From CAYNZP01 sp964401835 (GTDB lineage: Bacteria; Planctomycetota; Phycisphaerae; SM23-33), in contig CAYNZP010000001.1 in assembly GCA_964401835.1 (NCBI GenBank), positions 248,001 through 312,000 of the forward strand: 64,000 nucleotides of DNA. The letters run 5' to 3'. The notes below the pieces were generated by a model, which was not told the origin of the DNA, did no database searches, and saw only the letters and a program-made list of their open reading frames with translations. This document shows, one piece after another, positions 33,781-41,290 of this stretch. Each line of letters opens with the position of its first letter. The first letter of the stretch is position 1. Made by a program: the position numbers and the translations under genes.

Positions 33781-35112
33781 CTACTTCGATGCCAGCATCG
33801 ATTCGCTGCTCTTGGTTGCGAGCTTTGAAGTACTTTCGGAAACTCCGAAATCATAGCCGCCTGTTCTTACCATGACATAATAGGCGCTGGTATCGATGAA
33901 CCTCTGCCACCACGGTGCTTTTCGCGCTCCCTCGTCCCAGTCAATCCAGCCGCCCCTTACACCGTTGCGGTCGACGCGCTGTTGCCAAAGCAAACTGTCC
34001 TGGGCCCATTCCAAGGCTGAGATGGATCGGGCAGGAATGTTATCTGTATCCAGCCAGACAAGCATTGCCTGGAAGGAATAGCCCGGGGACTTTCTGGATG
34101 AGTGTTCTTCGTTGTCCCACACAACCGCCCCATCTGACTTCTGAAGATTTCGGGCAATCCAGTTCGCCACTTTGGAGCGCACTTCCAGAGATACCGGAAC
34201 GTCGACCATCAGCGGCGCATAATTTATCCAATCGAACTCGCCCTTGGTTGGTTCGCCATCACAATCAATAGCTCGATACCAATGGTCGCCAGATGAAGCG
34301 AATAAATAATTCTCGAGCCCATCTAAAATTCGCTCGTACGCGTCTTCAAACTCGGTTGCTCGATCCATATCACCGGAAATTTCCGCCCATTTGGATGCAG
34401 CCACCAGAGCTTGATAAGCAAAAGAGTTATCCGAGGTCCAACGCCATTTCTCATAAGCGCCCTTGGCGTTAATTCCCCCGCAGACCAGGCCGTCGTTTAT
34501 ACCGCCCTTGTTTTTGGGGTCCTGACAGGCGAGCAAAAAACTCGCGGCCTTAATCATCGCGTCGTAACGCTCGGGCTTGTATCCCAGCTTATCCAGGGCC
34601 ATCATTACCTCAGCCGTGTGGCGCAGGTGCTTGGCCAATTTCGTAGGTCTTGCATAAGAGTATTGGATGTACCATGCCCCATCGTCGTCCTGCACTTTAA
34701 CCAGATAGTCAGCCGCCAACTCGGCGCGGAGTTTGTACATGGGGCTATTAAGTGCTTCGCTGGCAGCGACAAGACCCATAATGGCAATGGCGTTTTCTCC
34801 GGGGACAATCCAGGTCGGGCTACCATGGACATTATTGATTGCGCCAAAAGCGACACTGTCAGAATCGTAAGCATATTGGCAACTGACAATATAGTCCGCT
34901 TCCATACGAATCTGGGCCAGGGCTTCGGGGCTCTGCCAGTCTATAAAACCATCACCGCCGGCTGGGGCAATCCGCATTGTGTTTGCCTCGGCGCTTGATA
35001 CTTTAAAATTAAGAATATCAAACGTACCGCTCAAGCCTACCAGCCAGACCAGGAACAGTCCCAAAGCCGAAATGCGGAACCAATTCGCTTTTGTTAATTT
35101 CAGGCAGCTCAC
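33781..35112 (-). CDS. secreted alpha/alpha-toroid-like protein, copy 1
   Basis: A 443-residue protein of unrecognised exact family. A positively charged start and hydrophobic stretch (FRISALGLFLVWLVGLSG) form a signal peptide or anchor. The rest has repeated helix pairs with Trp/Tyr/Gly-rich turns (DGAWYIQYSYARP, RWTSDNSFAYQALVAA, WQQRVDRNGVRGGWIDW), as in six-hairpin glycosidase or squalene-cyclase-like toroids. It is a tandem paralogue of the next gene upstream, sharing SPTWIVPGENAIAIMGLV and WWQRFIDTSAYY, but has no PEP-CTERM tail. The GTG start overlaps the upstream stop by four bases. An enzyme on polysaccharide is plausible, not shown. Confidence 0.75.
   Translation of the reverse strand: MSCLKLTKANWFRISALGLFLVWLVGLSGTFDILNFKVSSAEANTMRIAPAGGDGFIDWQSPEALAQIRMEADYIVSCQYAYDSDSVAFGAINNVHGSPTWIVPGENAIAIMGLVAASEALNSPMYKLRAELAADYLVKVQDDDGAWYIQYSYARPTKLAKHLRHTAEVMMALDKLGYKPERYDAMIKAASFLLACQDPKNKGGINDGLVCGGINAKGAYEKWRWTSDNSFAYQALVAASKWAEISGDMDRATEFEDAYERILDGLENYLFASSGDHWYRAIDCDGEPTKGEFDWINYAPLMVDVPVSLEVRSKVANWIARNLQKSDGAVVWDNEEHSSRKSPGYSFQAMLVWLDTDNIPARSISALEWAQDSLLWQQRVDRNGVRGGWIDWDEGARKAPWWQRFIDTSAYYVMVRTGGYDFGVSESTSKLATKSSESMLASK
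34768..34815 (-). repeat. 48-bp segment identical to 36168-36215
   Basis: These 48 bases inside toroid copy 1 are identical to 36168-36215 in copy 2, while the flanking sequence is clearly diverged. They encode the WIVPGENAIAIMGLV region. Either extreme constraint on the protein or a recent gene-conversion tract explains it; identical third codon positions favour the latter. Confidence 0.8.
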
Positions 35113-36419
35113 TTCGTCCCCCCTTGCTGTCTGTCATATACGGCTTTGCGTTTTTTTCTAAGAATCAGCCCTATCGAACCAGTTAGCAAAATCACACAGG
35201 TTGAGGGCTCGGGAGCATGGGAAGATTCAGCAAGACCAAAACCAACGCCAAAATCATAACCACCGGCCTTGGCCATGATGTAATAAGCACTGGTGTCGAT
35301 GAACCTCTCCCACCATTGAGCTGTTACACCGCCTTCCACCCAGTCAATCCATCCGCCACTAACACCGTTTTTATCAGGCTGATCTTGCCATAGGCCGCTG
35401 CTTTCACTCCAACTCAGCGCGTCTTCGGCCAAGTCAAAATCTCCGGAATCCAGCCAAGCTAATGATGCCTGAAGCGAATAGCCCGGAGACTGCCTGGAAG
35501 AGTAATCGTTATCGTCCCATACAACGGATCCGTCAGCCTGCCGCAGATTCTCAGTAATCCAATCTGCCGACAAACCCAGCAGTTCATCTGAAATCGGGAT
35601 ATCCAGCATCGCCGGCGCATATCCGATCCAATCAGCTTTGGCAGCGACAGGACTTCCGTACTTATCTACTGCCCTGTGCCAATGGTCACCGGAATCTGCC
35701 AGGAGTGTGGTTTCTATACCTCCAAGGATTTTCTGGGCTGCTTTTTCAAAAGTAGAGGCTTGCTTTTTTCGTCTTTTGATTCCAGCCCACTCGGCAGCGG
35801 CTTGAAGGGCCTGATAAGCAAAAGCGTTATCTGACGTCCAGCGCCAACCTTCATAACTGCCATCTGCCCTCTTGCCTCCACTAACCAGCCCGTCGTCCAG
35901 GCCGCCCTTGTTCTTTTTCTTCTGGCAGGCGAGCAGGAACTTGGCACCCTTAACCATCGAGTTGTAGCGTTTCGGGTTATAGCCAAGCTTATAAAACGCC
36001 ATCATCGTTTCTGCGGTATGGCGAAGATATTTTGTGTCGGCCGAAGGGGCCCCATATGAATACTGGCTATACCACCCGCCATCGCCATCTTGCATCCGAA
36101 CCAGATAGTCAGCCGCCAGATTTGCATTTTGGCGATATTTTGAGTCGCCAAGAACGTCGCCAGCCTTGACAAGACCCATAATGGCAATGGCGTTTTCTCC
36201 GGGGACAATCCAGGTGGGATTACCGGTAACATTGTTGAGCGCGCCATAGGCATCAGAGCCCCCAAAATATTGGGTCTGAAGAATGTAGTCAGCCTCTAAT
36301 CGAATCTGGTCCAAGGCGCTCGGTGCCAAGATTGAACCAAGGGAGATCGACGGTAAAACGACGACAACAAACGCCGCCAGTACAAGGCGCGTACATAGAT
36401 GAGTTACGATTGTTTTCAC
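35109..36419 (-). CDS. secreted alpha/alpha-toroid-like protein with PEP-CTERM tail, copy 2
   Basis: A 436-residue paralogue of the downstream gene. It has a signal peptide (LVLAAFVVVVLPSISLGS), a helical-repeat body with the same Trp/Gly turns (DGGWYSQYSYGAP, RWTSDNAFAYQALQAA), and a C-terminal sorting signal: PEP motif (HAPEPST), hydrophobic helix (CVILLTGSIGLIL) and basic RKKRK. PEP-CTERM proteins are processed by exosortase and attached to the surface, often in bacteria that make exopolysaccharide. The GTG start at 36419 has GGAG eight bases upstream. It forms a two-gene operon with copy 1. Function is unknown; a glycan-active toroid is a fair guess. Confidence 0.78.
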   Translation of the reverse strand: MKTIVTHLCTRLVLAAFVVVVLPSISLGSILAPSALDQIRLEADYILQTQYFGGSDAYGALNNVTGNPTWIVPGENAIAIMGLVKAGDVLGDSKYRQNANLAADYLVRMQDGDGGWYSQYSYGAPSADTKYLRHTAETMMAFYKLGYNPKRYNSMVKGAKFLLACQKKKNKGGLDDGLVSGGKRADGSYEGWRWTSDNAFAYQALQAAAEWAGIKRRKKQASTFEKAAQKILGGIETTLLADSGDHWHRAVDKYGSPVAAKADWIGYAPAMLDIPISDELLGLSADWITENLRQADGSVVWDDNDYSSRQSPGYSLQASLAWLDSGDFDLAEDALSWSESSGLWQDQPDKNGVSGGWIDWVEGGVTAQWWERFIDTSAYYIMAKAGGYDFGVGFGLAESSHAPEPSTCVILLTGSIGLILRKKRKAVYDRQQGGTK

Positions 36420-36739
36420 CTTTTCATCTCCTTTGCCTATCTCCAGAGGCCTGCCTCCTGTGGATTAGGCCTCCAAGCTAGACATCGACTGGGAAAGGGG
36501 GGTGCTTTAGTAAGGCGCAAAATGTTTGCAAGCGCTTTTGAGGTAGGAAAATAACAATCTAAATCGGACTGAAATCTACTGCGTTTTTAGACTGGGTGGG
36601 CCCCGTGTATTTGTACCAACTTTATAATATGGCCGGCAGGCGAGAAGACCAAATTGAACCTTCTGTTTTTTCTACATCCTAAGCTTACCGGTAATCAGAG
36701 GCTGGAAATTGAGGCTACTTCAATGTAGCATGGTCGAGC
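36420..36739. other. divergent promoter region
   Basis: A 320-base gap between the leftward toroid pair and the rightward FG-GAP operon. It contains a LacI-type operator candidate (36527-36540) and a perfect -10 hexamer TATAAT at 36623-36628 for the rightward operon, though without a good -35. No gene is seen. Confidence 0.5.
36527..36540. promoter_or_regulatory. LacI-family-like operator
   Basis: TGCAAGCGCTTTTG contains the perfect palindrome AAGCGCTT (36530-36537) centred on CG, as in LacI/GalR-family operators. It lies between divergent genes for secreted proteins, about 110 bases upstream of the toroid start. No LacI-type regulator is in the window. Tentative. Confidence 0.35.
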
Positions 36740-38680
36740 ATGAGCGACGCTTTCAAAGTTTGGGGAAACCAAAAGACTCTCCAAAAACGTAACATCTTGA
36801 TTTTAAAAGCCTTAATCGCCGCAACATTCCCGTTAACGATATGTTTTGGTCCAAATCCCCTCTTCGGCATGATCAACCCGGGCTTCACTCCCGTAGAGCT
36901 GGTTAACCAATCCGGACTGATTCTCCACCTGAAAATCAGCCCAGTTGCCGACGAAGGAAAACTGCCTGCCATAGTAGTCCAGGCTCTGAAAGGCCAGCCC
37001 CCCAGGAAGGCGCCGGTCCTTAGCGTTTCCAATGGTTTCCTGGCAAATGATCTCGAAAAGCTCCTCGAGGGTGAGGAAGCTTCGGCTTTGATTTTTTTCG
37101 CAAATCAATCGCCCGAACTGGCATCAATGAACATTAACGGAAAGTGGTTCAGTCTGGCCAAAAATGCCGAACAAGACGCCTGGGAGGTAATGCCTGACGC
37201 TTCAAATATGAGGGCGGTTTGGGACGGCCAGACAGAAATGCTCTTGCGATGCGTCCAGTATGTGCTCGCCTTCAAGAAATACGCCAAAGTGCCAGCCGAT
37301 GCCGGCGTCCAGTGGAACAATTCTTACGAAATAGGCAGGGTCGATGGGAAAGTTCATGGCGCCGAGTTGGTAGACCTGCGAGGTGACGGCCGGCGCAGTC
37401 TCTGGATATTGAGCGCAAACGGTGACCGGGTTTTCGATTTCAACCGGCAAGATGAAAACTTTGTTGATGTAACAGAGTCCCTGAATGTGAAGTCAGCGTC
37501 GAAGGCTATCTGTTTCGCGGATTTCAACGCTGACGGACGTGTGGATTTCGCCTCATGGAACGGCCGGGAGCTTGAGCTTTGGCAAAAAGTAAATTGTAGT
37601 ACATTCGAGCGGTTGGGCAAAAGCATCGAACTGGAAGACGGGTGCATCGGGCTGAGCGTTGTTGATATCGGACAAAAAGGAAGGACAGGGATTGTCGTCA
37701 GTACTCCGAAAGATCCGATTCTTGCAGCTGTTAATGAAGACGGTACTCCAACTATAAACAAAATCTCCAGTTCCGGGAACATCTCGCAACTGGGACAGGC
37801 CCGTGCATGCGTTGTTGCAGATTTCGACAATGATGGCCTGGCTGACATCCTCCAGCCTTATGAATACGGAGGTCTGTTCTATAAAGGTGCAGCGCCCGCA
37901 ATCTTTGAGGCCCCGGAATACTGCGGCGCAACGTTCAGTGGAACCGGTTATGCAAAATCCCGCCTGGGAGATTTCGACAGCGACGGCCTGCTGGACGTAA
38001 TGTTTTTCACCAAGGAAGGACTCTTTGTCTGGAACAATCTCAGTAATGGGCAATTTGAGTTGTCCTACAAGCTTGGCGAGCCGGACTACATAGCCAAGGC
38101 GGGAATGATAGACGGCAGCGTTTGCGACGTAAACAACGACGGCCGACAGGATTTCCTGGCCCTTTACGCACAATCGGGCCCGCACATTTTTTTTAACCGC
38201 GGTTTCAGCACTTTCGGATTTGCCAAGACCCTGGATATCATGCGGGACGACTCGTTTCGCAGTGTTGGTGATGGTCAGCAGGCCGGCCTTATTGCCGATA
38301 TGAATGAAGACGGAGGCCAGGATTTAGTTCTTGTCCTTCGGGATGGAACAGTTCGGGTAGTCCTGCGCGAAGTAGACCCAAGCCGACAGTTTGATGTTCG
38401 TGCTACGCTGGATGCGTCTGAAAACTTCGCCGGGCCGCTTACCGTCACAGGTTGGGCCGGCAGACGCTGCCTTGGTGCATGGAACATCACAGCCGGCAGC
38501 GGAGAAGGTTTTTTTGCCAGAAGAAAGCCGGGCCCTGTCGTGCTGAAGTGGCAATGGCCAGGGGAAAAAGCATCTCAACAACAGATTGTTGTTGAAGATG
38601 AATATATCCGCGTACTGCTTGGCCCGGAAAAAGCTGCGCACACAAGCGATACTGAACAACAAGCTGCAAGTTCAAACTAG
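36740..38680 (+). CDS. FG-GAP/VCBS-repeat secreted protein
   Basis: A 646-residue protein with a short basic N-terminus and hydrophobic stretch (ILILKALIAATFPLTICFG) likely to be a signal peptide. From about residue 200 it carries at least five calcium-binding loops of the FG-GAP/VCBS type: DFNADGRVD, DFDNDGLAD, DFDSDGLLD, DVNNDGRQD and DMNEDGGQD, consistent with a beta-propeller. The first 200 residues match nothing recognised. It starts a rightward run of four genes (FG-GAP, PQQ propeller, PPDK-like, DUF106) with gaps of 45 bases or less, so it is likely part of one operon. Probably a binding or scaffold protein outside the inner membrane. Confidence 0.78.
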   Translation: MSDAFKVWGNQKTLQKRNILILKALIAATFPLTICFGPNPLFGMINPGFTPVELVNQSGLILHLKISPVADEGKLPAIVVQALKGQPPRKAPVLSVSNGFLANDLEKLLEGEEASALIFFANQSPELASMNINGKWFSLAKNAEQDAWEVMPDASNMRAVWDGQTEMLLRCVQYVLAFKKYAKVPADAGVQWNNSYEIGRVDGKVHGAELVDLRGDGRRSLWILSANGDRVFDFNRQDENFVDVTESLNVKSASKAICFADFNADGRVDFASWNGRELELWQKVNCSTFERLGKSIELEDGCIGLSVVDIGQKGRTGIVVSTPKDPILAAVNEDGTPTINKISSSGNISQLGQARACVVADFDNDGLADILQPYEYGGLFYKGAAPAIFEAPEYCGATFSGTGYAKSRLGDFDSDGLLDVMFFTKEGLFVWNNLSNGQFELSYKLGEPDYIAKAGMIDGSVCDVNNDGRQDFLALYAQSGPHIFFNRGFSTFGFAKTLDIMRDDSFRSVGDGQQAGLIADMNEDGGQDLVLVLRDGTVRVVLREVDPSRQFDVRATLDASENFAGPLTVTGWAGRRCLGAWNITAGSGEGFFARRKPGPVVLKWQWPGEKASQQQIVVEDEYIRVLLGPEKAAHTSDTEQQAASSN

Positions 38681-38725
38681 CATATAGGCCCTGGCTTTAT
38701 TTTGGCCGGGACTGGAGTACTTTGG

Positions 38726-41290
38726 ATGACGTTGTCATTTCATTTTTTGGGAGTTGTGCCTGTGTTAGTGGGCCCGCTTCAGGTGCTGCTTGCACTGCTG
38801 CCCGCTATTGCAGTGTCGATAGGCATGATGCTGCTTGCCTTATTCAGGCCTTCAGCACTTAAAGTCATGGCACGTTTGCTATGGCAAATGAAATTTGCGG
38901 TACTCGTGATAGTTTTCCTGATCGTTGGTGCGGTATACCTGTGGGCGTACATATTTGAGCCAGAGGCGGGCTCGCCGCCCTCAGCTGCAAGGTATGACTG
39001 GCCGATGTTTCGTGGCGGCCCGGGGCGACTTGGCGCAGTACCTGCAAGTACAGGCCCTGCAAAAGGTGGAATCAACTGGTCGTTCAGCCAGGGAGAAAAA
39101 ACATTTTTTTCATCTCCCGCGATAGTAGGCAATCGCCTCTACATCGCTTCAGCGAAACCGGGCGTTTTGGGCCAGGGCACAGGCAATATCTATTGTCTGG
39201 ATGCCGATAGCGGCGCCCTTGTATGGAAGAAAAAACCCAAAGGCTACCGCCCTACGTTTTCGTCGCCGGCAGTTCACATATCAAATAAAAGAAAGTACCT
39301 GGTTATCGGCGAGGGTCTGCACGTCACTACCGACGGCAGAGTAATCTGCCTGGATATAACCGACGAAAATGACGTGAAGGTTCTTTGGCAATACCGCGCA
39401 GCCGATCATGTGGAATCTTCGCCCTGCATATCCGACGGCCGGGTCTATGTCGGGGCTGGCCAGGACGGCTTTTATTGTTTCGAGCTGGAACCTGACGAAA
39501 AGGGCGGTCCGAAAAAAGTGTGGCACGTCTCTGGCGAAAAGTATCGCGACTGCGAAGCTTCGCCGGTTGTTTATGAAGGCAGGGTTTATGTGGGCCTGGG
39601 AGTGGGCGGAAATGCTGTATGCTGTCTGGACGCCAAAACCGGCAGAGAATTGTGGCGGCTGAAAACTCCCCAGCCTGTTCTGGCTGGCCCGGCAATAGCT
39701 GGCGGAAAGCTTTTTGTCGGGATGGGCAAAGGCAATTTTTCCCAAACCGATCAGCAGCTCTTGCGGAAAGAAAACGAAAAGCGGGACTCTGCCGGCGGTG
39801 AAATATGGGGAATCGACCTGGCCAATCCGAACAATCACTGGACAGTGAAACTCCCCGACCCGGTTATGGGCTCGGTGGTTGCGACACAAGAGGGTCTCTA
39901 TGTAGCAACGCGCGGAGGGGAATTGTACCACATTTCGCACAGTGGCAAGATTCTCGCCAGTTGGGATGCTCATTGCTCCATCCTTGCTTCGCCGGCATGC
40001 ACAGACGAATACGTTTACGTCATGACTACCTCCGGTACCCTTTACGGCCTTGACCGAGATGAATTGAAACCGAAATGGGAAATACAAATCCCGGGCAATA
40101 ACCAACACCCCTTCATCAGTTCGCCAACTGTCGCAAGAGGACACATATATGCAGGAACGGAAAGCGGCGGAGTTGTCTGCATTGGAAAACCAGACGACGA
40201 CAAGGAGGCTGTGATTTGGAAGGGGCATCTTGGCGGGGCGGCTGCGGGAGGCAAGGTAGACAAAAGCCCCCTTCCCCAAGACCCAGCAAAGCAATGGCCG
40301 AAAAGAAGGCCCGCTTTATCAGATATAGTTACCGCTCCAGCGGCAGCACAGGAAGATGCGCTTTATGTGCCTGTTGCAGGGGCCAACCGAACCGGCCTGG
40401 CTTGCCTCGACAATGTTTCCGATAACAAATTGACTCAGAGATGGTTTTATCCGACATCCAATGAAATAGCGTTTTCACCCGCAGCCGGCAATGGCATGGT
40501 CTTCTTCGTAGATGGCGAAGCCCAAAGTGTCCAGCGGCATCTGTATTGCATCGATGCCAAAACCGGCGAGAAATTATGGCAATCAGCAATTTCATCTGCC
40601 GCTTCGGGTGAGTTTACGCTGCTGGGAAAGGGCATCTGTATTGAAAATAAGATGGGCACACTTGCATATCTTGACCTGACCGGAAACGTCATCTGGCAGC
40701 GAAAACTTGGGCCGATGCTAAACGCCGGCGCAAGCAGTGGCTCGATCCTCACGGTTTATCTCAAGTCGAACAATGCCATTGCAGCCCTGGATATGGAAAG
40801 CGGCAAAACTCTTTGGAAAGCAAAAATCAATGTAGCTGCCACCACCGCACCGGCAATAAAAGACAAAACGGTTTTCATCGGAACTTCACAGGGAATACAG
40901 GCCTACAGCCTGATTGACGGTGAATTAAAATGGCGAAGCCGAGATGGAGCTGTGCAGAGTCAATTCACCTTGAGCAACAGCGCAATCGCATATATCAATG
41001 ACCTCTCAGAATTAATAATTATCGATATCCTGAATGGAAAACGTGTCGCCGAACCTGCCGAGAAGCTGCCAACAGCGATAAAGTCTATTCCGCCAATGAT
41101 CGTTGGCTCGACGGTTCTTTACGCAACGGATCAGGATTTGGTCCTCGCAGACATTGAGGACGGCTCATGGTACTACTGGATGGACATTTCATGGCTGGGA
41201 ACTTGGACGAGTCCCATGATAATGTCCCGGTCCAGGTTGTATTTCGGAACGGACAAATACGGCTTAATCTGCATAGGACAATGGCAATGA
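38726..41290 (+). CDS. membrane-anchored PQQ-type beta-propeller protein
   Basis: An 854-residue protein. Two or three N-terminal hydrophobic segments (FLGVVPVLVGPLQVLLALLP, SIGMMLLALF, FAVLVIVFLIVGAVYLWAY) precede a large periplasmic part with many PQQ-like blades; typical repeat ends are CLDADSGALVWKKK, CLDAKTGRELWRL, CIDAKTGEKLWQS and ALDMESGKTLWKA. No Cys pair or catalytic Asp of quinoprotein dehydrogenases stands out, so it is likely a structural or binding propeller like BamB. ATG 38726 is chosen because GGAG lies eight bases upstream; a TTG at 38702 is poorer. Its stop overlaps the next gene (ATGA at 41287). Confidence 0.82.
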   Translation: MTLSFHFLGVVPVLVGPLQVLLALLPAIAVSIGMMLLALFRPSALKVMARLLWQMKFAVLVIVFLIVGAVYLWAYIFEPEAGSPPSAARYDWPMFRGGPGRLGAVPASTGPAKGGINWSFSQGEKTFFSSPAIVGNRLYIASAKPGVLGQGTGNIYCLDADSGALVWKKKPKGYRPTFSSPAVHISNKRKYLVIGEGLHVTTDGRVICLDITDENDVKVLWQYRAADHVESSPCISDGRVYVGAGQDGFYCFELEPDEKGGPKKVWHVSGEKYRDCEASPVVYEGRVYVGLGVGGNAVCCLDAKTGRELWRLKTPQPVLAGPAIAGGKLFVGMGKGNFSQTDQQLLRKENEKRDSAGGEIWGIDLANPNNHWTVKLPDPVMGSVVATQEGLYVATRGGELYHISHSGKILASWDAHCSILASPACTDEYVYVMTTSGTLYGLDRDELKPKWEIQIPGNNQHPFISSPTVARGHIYAGTESGGVVCIGKPDDDKEAVIWKGHLGGAAAGGKVDKSPLPQDPAKQWPKRRPALSDIVTAPAAAQEDALYVPVAGANRTGLACLDNVSDNKLTQRWFYPTSNEIAFSPAAGNGMVFFVDGEAQSVQRHLYCIDAKTGEKLWQSAISSAASGEFTLLGKGICIENKMGTLAYLDLTGNVIWQRKLGPMLNAGASSGSILTVYLKSNNAIAALDMESGKTLWKAKINVAATTAPAIKDKTVFIGTSQGIQAYSLIDGELKWRSRDGAVQSQFTLSNSAIAYINDLSELIIIDILNGKRVAEPAEKLPTAIKSIPPMIVGSTVLYATDQDLVLADIEDGSWYYWMDISWLGTWTSPMIMSRSRLYFGTDKYGLICIGQWQ

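Noticed and set aside
39281..40294. 337-codon open frame on the minus strand
   Set aside because: Antisense of the PQQ-propeller gene; no binding site or motifs.
41167..41286. 40-residue extension of the PPDK-like protein
   Set aside because: It is an out-of-frame reading of the propeller gene's end; ATG 41287 has AGGA nine bases upstream and forms a standard ATGA overlap.
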